From Candidatus Defluviicoccus seviourii (GTDB lineage: Bacteria > Pseudomonadota > Alphaproteobacteria > Rhodospirillales > Defluviicoccaceae), in assembly GCA_900609035.2 (NCBI GenBank), contig UXAT02000045.1, forward strand, positions 98,418 through 162,417: a stretch of 64,000 nt of DNA, written 5' to 3'. Made by a program: the position numbers and the translations under genes. Positions 1-7,855 of this stretch are shown here, in pieces (the stretch's first letter is position 1; every line of letters begins with the position of its first letter). Below the pieces are notes generated by a model. The model made no database searches. It saw only the letters and a program-made list of their open reading frames with translations, and was not told the DNA's origin.

Positions 1-294
1 GTCGGTCTTGTTGTCGGTCGGCAGCTTGAAGACGACAACGTCGCCGCGTGCTGGCTCACTCGCGAGCAGCCGGCCCGGGATCAGCGGCAGGCCGAGCGGT
101 AGCGAATAGCGGCTGTAACCGTACGAGAACTTAGACACAAACAGGTAGTCACCAACCAGCAGTGTCGGAATCATCGAGCCGGACGGGATGCTGAACGGCT
201 CATAAGCGAAAGTTCTCACCACGAGAGCGATCAAGACCGCGTAAAAGATAGTCTTGAACAGTTCCCACAAGCCGTGAGCTTTAGTTTGTGTCAT
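1..294 (-). CDS. lepB: Signal peptidase I (partial, N-terminal 98 residues)
   Basis: Signal peptidase I is a membrane serine/lysine protease that removes signal peptides from exported proteins. The minus strand from the ATG at 294 reads into the window edge without a stop. An N-terminal hydrophobic segment (about residues 10-27) is followed by the catalytic-serine box SIPSGSMIPTL and the GDYLFVSKFSYGYS stretch typical of box B of the family. The catalytic lysine lies beyond the edge. The gene follows acpS at a 104-nt gap in the same direction, a usual alphaproteobacterial arrangement (acpS, lepB, then rnc and era). Identification is firm; the gene is incomplete only because the window ends. 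Confidence 0.93.
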   Translation of the reverse strand, partial: MTQTKAHGLWELFKTIFYAVLIALVVRTFAYEPFSIPSGSMIPTLLVGDYLFVSKFSYGYSRYSLPLGLPLIPGRLLASEPARGDVVVFKLPTDNKTD

Positions 295-398
295 GATCGC
301 TTGGATATTTACCTAAAAGAACCGTTTGGCTGCTGCCCATGCAGCAACGCCAAGCGATTGCGGCGTCGCCGCATAGAGCCATCGACACGCACGCCGTG

Positions 399-821
399 TC
401 AAGGGATTGCACGGGGCTGCGCCGTTGCGCTTTCGGCCCAAATGAGGACGATCGCGTGTGCCAGCGGGTACTCGTCGGTGAGGGAAACGTCAAGTTTGGC
501 CACCATGCCGGCGGGTGTCATCGCGGCCAAGCGAGCGAGCGCTCCGGCCTGCAAGCGGATGAGCGGCTTTCCTGACGGCAGGACCACGACCTCAATGTCG
601 CGCCAGGCAACCCCTTGGCGGAACCCCGTACCAAGCGCCTTGGCACAGGCTTCCTTCGCCGCGTAGCGCTGCGCGTAACGGGCGCAACGATTGATATGCC
701 CCTCGCAGCGGGCCTGTTCCTGCAGCGTGAACACGCGTTCGAGGAAGCGCCCGGCAAAGCGCTCCAGCGTCCGTTCGATCCGGCGGATGTCGAGAAGGTC
801 GGTACCGACGCCGAGGATCAT
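399..821 (-). CDS. acpS: Holo-[acyl-carrier-protein] synthase
   Basis: AcpS transfers the 4-phosphopantetheine arm of CoA to the serine of apo-ACP, activating fatty acid synthesis. The 140-residue product has the N-terminal MILGVGTDLLDIRRIE motif with the Mg-binding Asp, and the central YAAKEACAKALGTG motif with the conserved Glu and Lys. A longer frame opens at 854, but the ATG at 821 gives the canonical N terminus. This start overlaps the pdxJ stop as ATGA, so the two genes are translationally coupled. Length and motifs fit the family. Confidence 0.95.
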   Translation of the reverse strand: MILGVGTDLLDIRRIERTLERFAGRFLERVFTLQEQARCEGHINRCARYAQRYAAKEACAKALGTGFRQGVAWRDIEVVVLPSGKPLIRLQAGALARLAAMTPAGMVAKLDVSLTDEYPLAHAIVLIWAESATAQPRAIP

Positions 822-1576
822 GATTGCAGCGCTGGCACTGCGACCCGCCGCCATTCGTCCATCACGGCGCGCATGCGCTGCATGCTCGCCTCGAGGCCAC
901 AGAAGATGGCCTCACCAATGAGGAAATGACCGATGTTGAGCTCGACGATCTGCGGGATCGCTGCGATCGGACCGACCGTCTCGTAGGTGAGGCCGTGACC
1001 GGCATGGCACTCGAGCCCCAACCGCTCGGCCAGCGCCGCTGCGGCGGCGATCTCGTTGCGGCGGCGCTCGCGCTCGCCCGCAATGGCGTTGCAGTAGGCG
1101 CCTGTGTGCAACTCCACAGCGAATGCCTCGATCGCGCTCGCCGCCTCGATCTGCGCCGGTGCCGGCTCGATGAACATTGTCACCTCGATGCCCGCTTGCT
1201 TCAGCACGCGCACCACCGAAGCCAACCGGTCACGGCTCGCAACGACATCGATGCCGCCCTCGGTGGTCCGTTCCTCGCGCCGCTCGGGAACGATGCAGAC
1301 GGCATCGGGCCGATGGCGGACGGCGATCGCCACCATCTCGTCGGTTGCCGCCATTTCGAGATTGATCGGTGCCGGGATCGTCTCAACCAGGGCGGCGATA
1401 TCGTCATCCGAGATATGCCGCCGGTCCTCGCGCAGGTGCGCGGTGATGCCGTCGGCGCCGGCGCGCACGGCGAGGTCCGCGGCCCGCACGGGATCGGGAT
1501 GGCCGCCGCCGCGGGCGTTGCGGATGGTTGCCACGTGATCGATGTTCACCCCGAGACGCAGGTGGCGCTTAGTCAT
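818..1576 (-). CDS. pdxJ: Pyridoxine 5'-phosphate synthase
   Basis: PdxJ condenses 1-deoxyxylulose 5-phosphate with 3-amino-2-oxopropyl phosphate to form pyridoxine 5'-phosphate, the ring-closing step of DXP-dependent vitamin B6 synthesis. The 252-residue protein starts with LRLGVNIDHVATIRNARGG and contains HLREDRRHI and GHGLTYETV, all family signatures of this TIM barrel. It lies 41 nt downstream of relA/spoT and overlaps acpS by 4 nt, so it belongs to the folK-rpoZ-rsh-pdxJ-acpS-lepB transcription unit. The pdxJ-acpS pairing is widespread in Proteobacteria. Confidence 0.96.
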   Translation of the reverse strand: MTKRHLRLGVNIDHVATIRNARGGGHPDPVRAADLAVRAGADGITAHLREDRRHISDDDIAALVETIPAPINLEMAATDEMVAIAVRHRPDAVCIVPERREERTTEGGIDVVASRDRLASVVRVLKQAGIEVTMFIEPAPAQIEAASAIEAFAVELHTGAYCNAIAGERERRRNEIAAAAALAERLGLECHAGHGLTYETVGPIAAIPQIVELNIGHFLIGEAIFCGLEASMQRMRAVMDEWRRVAVPALQS

Positions 1577-1617
1577 CGCGTCGGTCCCTTGCTGTTCGAC
1601 AGCGGACGTTTGAACCG

Positions 1618-3768
1618 CTAACCGCGGGCGCGGTCTGCGGCACTGACCGAAGGCGCCGCCCGCAGGGCCGCGAGGATATCGGTCAGGTGCTTGAGATCCC
1701 GCACCTCGATATCGACGATGATATCGAAGAACTGCAGGCTGCGATTGGTGATCTTCAGGTTGGTGATATTGCCGCCGTTCCGGGCAATGACCGTCGTCAG
1801 CGTTCCCAACGCACCCGGTTCGTTAACGACGGTCACCTGGATCCGGCCGACATGCAGCGGCGCCAGATCGTCGTCGACTTCCCACGACACGTCGATCCAG
1901 CGTTCCGGCGTATCGGCAAACACCTCCAGGCTTTCGCAATCGATGGTGTGGATGGTCACGCCCTTGCCGGTCGTCACCACGCCGACGATGCGGTCGCCGG
2001 GGAGCGGATGACAGCAGCCGGCGAAGTGGACCGCCATGCCCGGGATCAGGCCCTTGACCGGCACGCCGGCCGTCTTGCTGGCGGACCGACGCTTGGCGCG
2101 CGAGAGCGGGACGACCTTCTGGTAAAAGCTTAAGCGCTTCTTTTTTGTCGCCGGATAAACGGCCTGCACCACCGCGCTGCCGGTGACGTGCCCCGCCCCA
2201 ACCTGCGCGCACAAGTCCTCAACCGAGGTCTGCTTGAAATCGCGCAAGACGTTTTCCACCGCCTTCTCGGAGAACTGGTAGTCCTCCTCCTTGAATGCGC
2301 GCTCCAGGATCGCGCGGCCGAGCTGGCAATATTGCTCACGCTCGCGCAGGCGGACGAAGCGGCGAATGCGCGCCCGCGCCTTGCCGGTAACGACGAAGCG
2401 TTCCCAGGTGGGCGACGGCGTCTGTGCCTTCGAGGTGACGATCTCGACCTGATCGCCGTTCTTCAGCAGCGTCCGCAGCGGCATCAGGCGGCCGTTGATC
2501 TTGGCGCCGACGCAATGATCGCCGATGTCAGAATGCACAGAATACGCGAAGTCCACTGCGGTCGCCCCGCGTGGCAGATTGATGAGGTCGCCCTTCGGCG
2601 TGAAGCAGAACACCTCATCCTGGAACATGTCGAGCTTGGTGTGCTCGAGGAACTCTTCCGGCCCCCCTGCGTGCTCCAGGATGTCGAGCAGGTCGCGCAG
2701 CCACCGGTAGTGGTGGCCGTTGGCGATGTCGATGCCCTGCTTGTAGCTCCAGTGCGCGGCCACGCCGTTGTCGGCGACGTCATGCATTTCGCGGGTGCGG
2801 ATTTGCACCTCAATGCGCTGGCGTTCCGGTCCAAGCACGCTCGTATGCAGCGAGCGATACCCGTTCGCCTTCGGCGTCGAGATGTAATCGCGGAAGCGGC
2901 CGGGGATTACCGGATAGGCTCCATGAATAATTCCCAGAGCACGGTAGCAATCATCGACCGTTTCGACAATGACCCGAAAGGCCATGATGTCGCACAACTG
3001 CTCAAAGCTCAAGTTGTCGCGCTGCATTTTCTGGAAGATCGAGTACGGCGTTTTCTCTCTTCCATAGACTTCGGCATCGAGGCCGCTGCTGCGCAGGGTC
3101 GACCGCAGCCGCTCGATGATGCGCCGGACAAGGTCGCCGCCTTGGTCCTTGAGGAAGCTGAGCCGCGCCAGGACGGAGTCGCGCGCGTATGCGTTCAGTT
3201 CCGTGAACGCCAGATCCTCAAGCTCGTTCTTCATCTCCTGCATGCCGATGCGTTCGGCAAGCGGGGCATAGATGTCCATCGTCTCGCTCGCGATCCGCCG
3301 CCGCTTCTGCGGATCGGCGAGATAGGACAGCGTGCGCATGTTGTGCAGCCGGTCGGCAAGCTTGACGATCAAGACGCGGATGTCCTCCGACATCGCGAGG
3401 ACGAACTTGCGAAGGTTCTCCGCCTGCTTGGAGTGCTCGGACTGCAGATCGAGGCGGTTGAGCTTGGTTACGCCGTCGACGAGACAGCTGATCTCGTCGC
3501 CGAACTGGGTACGCAGTTCATCCAGCGTTGCATCGGTATCCTCGATCGTGTCGTGCAGGAGCGCCGTCACGATCGTCGTCATGTCGAGCTTGTAGCGTGT
3601 GAGGATGCCCGCAACCTCGAGCGGATGCACGAAGTAGGGATCGCCGTTGGCACGCTGCTGGGTGCCGTGCTTGCGCATCGTGAAGACGTAGGCGCGGTTG
3701 AGAAAGTCCTCGTCAACCTCGGGGTCGTAGGATTTGACGCGATCGACCAGCTCGAACTGCCGGATCAT
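1618..3768 (-). CDS. relA: Bifunctional (p)ppGpp synthetase/hydrolase (RSH family)
   Basis: This is the stringent-response enzyme that makes and degrades (p)ppGpp. The 716-residue protein has the long RSH architecture. An N-terminal hydrolase domain carries an intact HD motif (HDTIED, about residue 73), consistent with active hydrolysis. The synthetase domain contains RFRDYISTPKANGYRSLHT. A TGS domain covers about residues 385-447, and a C-terminal ACT domain covers about 645-710. Intact HD and synthetase motifs support a bifunctional Rel/SpoT enzyme, the single RSH common in alphaproteobacteria. It follows rpoZ by 48 nt, and omega is itself part of the ppGpp binding site on RNA polymerase in many Proteobacteria. 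Confidence 0.95.
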   Translation of the reverse strand: MIRQFELVDRVKSYDPEVDEDFLNRAYVFTMRKHGTQQRANGDPYFVHPLEVAGILTRYKLDMTTIVTALLHDTIEDTDATLDELRTQFGDEISCLVDGVTKLNRLDLQSEHSKQAENLRKFVLAMSEDIRVLIVKLADRLHNMRTLSYLADPQKRRRIASETMDIYAPLAERIGMQEMKNELEDLAFTELNAYARDSVLARLSFLKDQGGDLVRRIIERLRSTLRSSGLDAEVYGREKTPYSIFQKMQRDNLSFEQLCDIMAFRVIVETVDDCYRALGIIHGAYPVIPGRFRDYISTPKANGYRSLHTSVLGPERQRIEVQIRTREMHDVADNGVAAHWSYKQGIDIANGHHYRWLRDLLDILEHAGGPEEFLEHTKLDMFQDEVFCFTPKGDLINLPRGATAVDFAYSVHSDIGDHCVGAKINGRLMPLRTLLKNGDQVEIVTSKAQTPSPTWERFVVTGKARARIRRFVRLREREQYCQLGRAILERAFKEEDYQFSEKAVENVLRDFKQTSVEDLCAQVGAGHVTGSAVVQAVYPATKKKRLSFYQKVVPLSRAKRRSASKTAGVPVKGLIPGMAVHFAGCCHPLPGDRIVGVVTTGKGVTIHTIDCESLEVFADTPERWIDVSWEVDDDLAPLHVGRIQVTVVNEPGALGTLTTVIARNGGNITNLKITNRSLQFFDIIVDIEVRDLKHLTDILAALRAAPSVSAADRARG

Positions 3769-3816
3769 GACGGCCCCTCACGGCACCACCGCTGCCGCAG
3801 CGCACCCCCCCACGCT

Positions 3817-4245
3817 TCAGACTCCGTCCCTGTCCTGCTCGTTCGCCTCATCCGGTTCGGCTTCGTCGTCGAGGTCGGCGTCAGCCACCTCAAGCTCATC
3901 TTCCTCGACAACCTGCAGGACGTCCGCCAGGATCTCGTCCCGCTCCGCCGCCTCCGCAAGCTCGGCGCCAAGCCCGATCGCCGCCAGTTCGGCGTCTTCG
4001 CCTTCAGGCTCCTCGATCTCGACGACCTTCTGCAGGCCGCGGATCAGGCCGCTTTCGAGTTCGCCCAGCTCAACCGTGCCCTCGGCGATCTCGCGCAAGG
4101 CGACAACCGGATTCTTATCGTTGTCCCGATCGAGGGACAACGGCGCGCCAGCGCCGAGGTTGCGCGAGCGTTGCGCCGCCAGCAGCACCAGTTCGAACCG
4201 ATTTGGAACCTTAAGGACACAGTCTTCAACGGTAACACGCGCCAT
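3817..4245 (-). CDS. rpoZ: DNA-directed RNA polymerase omega subunit
   Basis: Omega helps assemble and stabilise RNA polymerase. The N-terminal part contains [23 protein letters not shown] and [14 protein letters not shown], the conserved omega core. The 142-residue product is longer than the roughly 90 residues of E. coli omega. Residues from about 75 onward form a strongly acidic tail rich in Glu and Asp, a variable extension also seen in other alphaproteobacterial omegas. It sits between folK and the RSH gene in the same direction. Confidence 0.94.
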   Translation of the reverse strand: MARVTVEDCVLKVPNRFELVLLAAQRSRNLGAGAPLSLDRDNDKNPVVALREIAEGTVELGELESGLIRGLQKVVEIEEPEGEDAELAAIGLGAELAEAAERDEILADVLQVVEEDELEVADADLDDEAEPDEANEQDRDGV

Positions 4246-4339
4246 CCGATCGCCTCCGCAAGAACCTCACGGCCGGCGCAACCGACCCTGCCGCCGACCA
4301 ACGTAAATGTAGGGTTTTGCCCGCCCCCGAAGCAAGCGC

Positions 4340-4861
4340 TTAACCGGGGGCGTCCGCCACCGAGTCCTCAACCGGAACCGCCCACTGTTCGGCCGGCACC
4401 GCGGCCAGGAGCTCGGCGATTCCCCTCCCGCTCACCGGATGCCGCCAATCCGGCGCCAGTTCCGCCAGCGGCTTCAGCACGAAGGCGCGCTGGTGCATGC
4501 GTGGATGCGGCAGTTGCAGGCCGTCCGCATCCGTCCGCACCAGGTCGCCGAAAGCGACGAGGTCGAGGTCCAGAATGCGCGCGGCATTGGCGACGCCGCG
4601 CTGACGGCCGAACGCCGCCTCGACGGCATGCAGGGCCTGGAGCAGCACCTCCGGCTCCCGATCGGGAGCGACCTCAAGCACAGCATTGGTGCAAGGCGCC
4701 TGGTCCGAGGGCGGCACCGCGGCGCTTAGGTACCAGCGCGAGCGGCCAAGCAGCGCGATGCCATGGCCGCCGAGGGCCTCGGTCGCCGCGGTCAGGACCG
4801 CCACTGGCGGCCCCCAGAACGGGTCCGCAACGTTGCCGCCGATGCCGATGAAAACGCGCAT
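4340..4861 (-). CDS. folK: 2-amino-4-hydroxy-6-hydroxymethyldihydropteridine pyrophosphokinase
   Basis: HPPK transfers pyrophosphate from ATP to 6-hydroxymethyl-7,8-dihydropterin in folate synthesis. The 173-residue product begins MRVFIGIGGNVAD, a variant of the usual LGSN opening. It has the signature RILDLDLVAFGD with the metal-binding Asp pair, then LPHPRMHQRAFVLKPLAEL. It is the first gene of the minus-strand unit running to lepB. The 4862-4991 gap upstream separates it from a divergent gene and should hold its promoter. Confidence 0.93.
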   Translation of the reverse strand: MRVFIGIGGNVADPFWGPPVAVLTAATEALGGHGIALLGRSRWYLSAAVPPSDQAPCTNAVLEVAPDREPEVLLQALHAVEAAFGRQRGVANAARILDLDLVAFGDLVRTDADGLQLPHPRMHQRAFVLKPLAELAPDWRHPVSGRGIAELLAAVPAEQWAVPVEDSVADAPG

Positions 4862-4991
4862 TATCCGTGCTCCGAGGTGCTTGCGACGGTGCGACGCATC
4901 GATTACCTAAACGACAATGTTCTACTCAGACAACCCCCATGGATTTGAGACGCGCGCAGTCCGCGCATTTTCATCGAAACAAGGATCACTC

Positions 4992-5585
4992 GTGTTTTAT
5001 CCGCAAGAACGAATTGGGCTGTTCATCGATGGATCGAACTTGTATGCGGCGGCACGCGCGCTCGCGTTCGACATAGATTACAAGCGCCTTCTTGAACTAT
5101 TTGCATCAAAAGGGCAGCTCATCCGCGCGTTCTATTATACGGCTCTGGTTGAGGATCAGGAATACACGCCGATCCGGCCGCTGATCGACTGGCTCGATTA
5201 CAACGGCTATACAATGGTGACGAAGCCAACCAAGGAGTTCACCGACTCCTCGGGCCGTCGCAAGATCAAAGGCAACATGGACATCGAACTGGCGATCGAT
5301 GTCATGGAGATGGCGCCGCATCTCAACCACGTCGTCCTGTTCTCCGGCGACGGCGATTTTCGTCGCCTGGTCGAAGCCGTGCAGCGGAAGGGCGTGCGCG
5401 TCACCGTGGTCAGCACGATCCGCTCGCAGCCGCCGATGGTTGCCGACGAACTGCGCCGCCAGGCCGACAACTTCATCGAGCTGCAGGACCTGCAGCCGCT
5501 GATCTGCCGTGTGCCGCAAAGCCGGGAGGACCGGCAAGGGTCGCCGCTGGCATCGCCGCCCGAAGCGACGCTGCCCGACGTCTAA
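4992..5585 (+). CDS. NYN (LabA/DUF88-like) PIN-fold domain protein
   Basis: NYN domains have the PIN nuclease fold and are predicted metal-dependent RNases. Several acidic positions are visible: FIDGSNLYAA near the N terminus, GNMDIELAIDVM, and LFSGDGDFRRLVEAV followed by KGVRVTVVS. The tail after about residue 165 is poorly conserved. A frame opens upstream at 4917, but an AAGGA ribosome site lies about 8 nt before the GTG at 4992 (VFYPQERIGLFIDG), matching the usual family N terminus. The gene is divergent from folK and is followed after 24 nt by a uracil-DNA glycosylase. The RNA substrate is unknown. Confidence 0.87.
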   Translation: MFYPQERIGLFIDGSNLYAAARALAFDIDYKRLLELFASKGQLIRAFYYTALVEDQEYTPIRPLIDWLDYNGYTMVTKPTKEFTDSSGRRKIKGNMDIELAIDVMEMAPHLNHVVLFSGDGDFRRLVEAVQRKGVRVTVVSTIRSQPPMVADELRRQADNFIELQDLQPLICRVPQSREDRQGSPLASPPEATLPDV

Positions 5586-5609
5586 GGCTTCGTGACGGCG
5601 CCTTAGCCC

Positions 5610-6251
5610 GTGGCTGGTGCACCACCTGTGCTGATGCCTGCGCCCGACTGCACGCTGTGCCCACGGCTGGCGTCGTTCCGGGCCGATGCGCGCGCCCGCT
5701 TCCCCGGCTGGCACAATGCTCCGGTTGCCGCGTTCGGCGACTTAAACGCGGAAGTGCTGATCGTCGGGCTGGCGCCGGGACTGAAGGGCGCCAACCGCAC
5801 CGGCCGGCCGTTCACCGGCGATCATGCCGGCGAACTCCTCTACCAGACGCTCATCAAGCTCGGCCTGGCAGCGGGCGACTACGGCCGGGCGCGCGATGAC
5901 GGCCTCCGCCTGGAGCGTTGCCGCATTACCAACGCGGTCCGCTGCGTCCCCCCCGCCAACCGGCCGACGCCGGAAGAAGTCCGCACCTGCGGCCACTTCC
6001 TCGCCGCCGAGATCGCTGCCCTGCCCCGGCTGCACACCCTCGTGGCGCTGGGCACGGTCGCCCATGGCGCCTGTCTCGCCGCGCTCGGATTGCCCGCTTC
6101 GGCCTGGCGCTTCAGTCACGGCGCACGGCACCTGCTACCCGATGGCCGGCGCCTGATCGACAGCTACCACTGCTCACGCCAGAACACCAACACCGGCCGG
6201 CTGACCGCGGCCATGTTCGAGGCGGCACTGGCGCAGGTGCTTCAACCCTAG
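5610..6251 (+). CDS. Uracil-DNA glycosylase, family 5 (UDGb-like, Fe-S)
   Basis: This is a base-excision repair enzyme removing uracil and other deaminated bases. The 213-residue protein has N-terminal cysteines CTLC and two later cysteines (in AVRC and RTC) that can hold the 4Fe-4S cluster of family 4/5 enzymes. Motif 1 is GLAPG, with Ala where family 4 has Glu, and motif 2 is HCSRQNTNTGR; both mark family 5 (UDGb). The start is a GTG at 5610; an ATG at 5634 (MPAPDCTLC) is an alternative. It follows the NYN gene in the same direction. Confidence 0.92.
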   Translation: MAGAPPVLMPAPDCTLCPRLASFRADARARFPGWHNAPVAAFGDLNAEVLIVGLAPGLKGANRTGRPFTGDHAGELLYQTLIKLGLAAGDYGRARDDGLRLERCRITNAVRCVPPANRPTPEEVRTCGHFLAAEIAALPRLHTLVALGTVAHGACLAALGLPASAWRFSHGARHLLPDGRRLIDSYHCSRQNTNTGRLTAAMFEAALAQVLQP

Positions 6252-6290
6252 CCGGCGCGCCGGCACCCCCGAAATCCGGGCCTGAGCGCT

Positions 6291-6785
6291 CTAATCGTCG
6301 CTGCCGCGGCGGCTATGCAACAGCCGCGACTTCTGCCGCTGCCATTCGCGCGCCTTCACCGCTTCGCGCACGTCGACCTTGCGTTTGCCGCGGGCAAGGC
6401 CGAGCGACACCTTGGCAATGCCGCGGTCGTTGAAATAGATCGCGAGCGGGACCAGGGTCATCCCGGCGCGCTGAATGGCGCCGGTGAGCTTGTTGATCTG
6501 GCGCGTGTGCAACAAGAGCTTGCGCGGGCGTTTCGCTTCGTGACCGAACGTCATCGCCGCCGCATAAGGCGCGATATGGGCGTTGAACAGGAACAGCTCG
6601 CCGCCCTTCTCACCCGCGTAGGCCTCGTTCAGGGACACGTGGCCACGGCGTAAGGACTTGACCTCCGAGCCCTGCAGGACGATCCCGGCTTCGAGCGTTT
6701 CCTCGATGAAGTAGTCATGCCGGGCGCGGCGATTCTGCGCGACGGTGCGCTGCGCTTTGGCACGCTCATCATCTCGACTCGCCAT
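6291..6785 (-). CDS. smpB: SsrA-binding protein SmpB
   Basis: SmpB binds tmRNA and brings it to stalled ribosomes for trans-translation. The 164-residue product contains RRARHDYFIEETLEAGIVL, GSEVKSLR and a basic C-terminal tail (GKRKVDVREAVKAREWQR), the conserved SmpB elements. The frame opens at 6863, but the ATG at 6785 gives the standard short N terminus. It lies 22 nt downstream of dapA, an alphaproteobacterial pairing. It converges on the uracil-DNA glycosylase gene across a 39-nt gap. The tmRNA gene itself is not in the window. Confidence 0.95.
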   Translation of the reverse strand: MASRDDERAKAQRTVAQNRRARHDYFIEETLEAGIVLQGSEVKSLRRGHVSLNEAYAGEKGGELFLFNAHIAPYAAAMTFGHEAKRPRKLLLHTRQINKLTGAIQRAGMTLVPLAIYFNDRGIAKVSLGLARGKRKVDVREAVKAREWQRQKSRLLHSRRGSDD

Positions 6786-6807
6786 GATGCCCGAGCGACG
6801 CCCGTCT

Positions 6808-7683
6808 TCAGCCGACCAAGCCCACGGCCGCCATCGCGCGCCGGACCGTCTCGCGGCCGGCATCGCTCAGTGCCACCAGCGGCAGCCGCACGTCTGGACC
6901 GCACTTGCCGAGGACACTGAGCGCATACTTCGCCGGTGTCGGATTCGTCTCGCAGAACAGTCCCGTATGCAGTGGCATCAAGCGATCGTTGATCGCTGCC
7001 GCCGTGGCGACATCGCCCGCCCGCCAAGCCGCCTGCATCTCGGCACACAGCCGCGGCGCGACATTGGCGGTAACGGAGATGCAGCCGTGTCCGCCAGCGG
7101 CGAGAAACGGCAGCGCCGTGCCGTCCTCGCCCGACAACTGGCGAAATTGCGCGCCGATCGCGAGCCGCGTCTTGATCGGACGCACCAAATCCTGGGTTGC
7201 ATCCTTCACCCCTACCACATTCGGCAGCTTGGCAAGCCTGGCCATCGTCTCGACGCTCATGTCGATGACGCAGCGAGCGGGAATGTTGTAAATGATCAGT
7301 GGCAGACCGGCTGCATCGTGGATGGCCTTAAAGTGCTGGTAGAGTCCCTCCTGGGTCGGCTTGTTGTAGTAGGGCGTGACGACGAGCGCAGCGTCGGCGC
7401 CGAGTTCCTTCGCTTGGCAGGTCAGAGCGATCGCTTCCGCCGTCGCGTTGGATCCCGTGCCGGCGATCACCGGCGCCCGCCCGCGTACGGTTTCGACACA
7501 CAACTGGACAACGCGCAGGTGCTCGGCGTGGCTCAATGTCGACGATTCGCCCGTCGTCCCGCAGGGCACGAAGCCATCGGTGCCTTCCTGCAGATGCCAC
7601 TCGATCAACGCGCGGTAGGCCGCCTCGTCGAACGCCCCATCGCGAAATGGGGTAATCAGCGCTACGATCGAGCCTTGCAACAT
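6808..7683 (-). CDS. dapA: 4-hydroxy-tetrahydrodipicolinate synthase
   Basis: DapA condenses pyruvate with aspartate semialdehyde in the lysine and diaminopimelate pathway. The 291-residue TIM barrel shows the GTTGESSTL phosphate/substrate loop, VVTPYYNKPTQEG with the proton-relay Tyr, YNIPARC, and the Schiff-base Lys in VVGVKDAT. The ATG at 7683 (MLQGSIVALITPF) is preceded by an AAGGA site about 7 nt away and is chosen over an upstream frame opening at 7773. It is transcribed into smpB and is divergent from the lytic transglycosylase gene. Confidence 0.96.
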   Translation of the reverse strand: MLQGSIVALITPFRDGAFDEAAYRALIEWHLQEGTDGFVPCGTTGESSTLSHAEHLRVVQLCVETVRGRAPVIAGTGSNATAEAIALTCQAKELGADAALVVTPYYNKPTQEGLYQHFKAIHDAAGLPLIIYNIPARCVIDMSVETMARLAKLPNVVGVKDATQDLVRPIKTRLAIGAQFRQLSGEDGTALPFLAAGGHGCISVTANVAPRLCAEMQAAWRAGDVATAAAINDRLMPLHTGLFCETNPTPAKYALSVLGKCGPDVRLPLVALSDAGRETVRRAMAAVGLVG

Positions 7684-7855
7684 GTCTTTGCGTTCCTTCT
7701 CTGCCCGCGGTCGGCGCGGACCATATCGCCCGATGCGGTCGCTTGCCAAGCACGCTTCGAAGAGCTTGCGCACGCCCCGCCATTACAGCACCCTTTCAGC
7801 ATCAACCCGTCACGGACCGATGACCTTGCGCAGCCCCATGCCCAGGAATGGACCG

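Noticed and set aside
2188..4851. 887-residue plus-strand open frame
   Set aside because: It is antisense to the RSH, rpoZ and folK genes, which have full family motifs; its Arg/Asp/Leu-rich translation is the usual mirror frame of GC-rich coding DNA.
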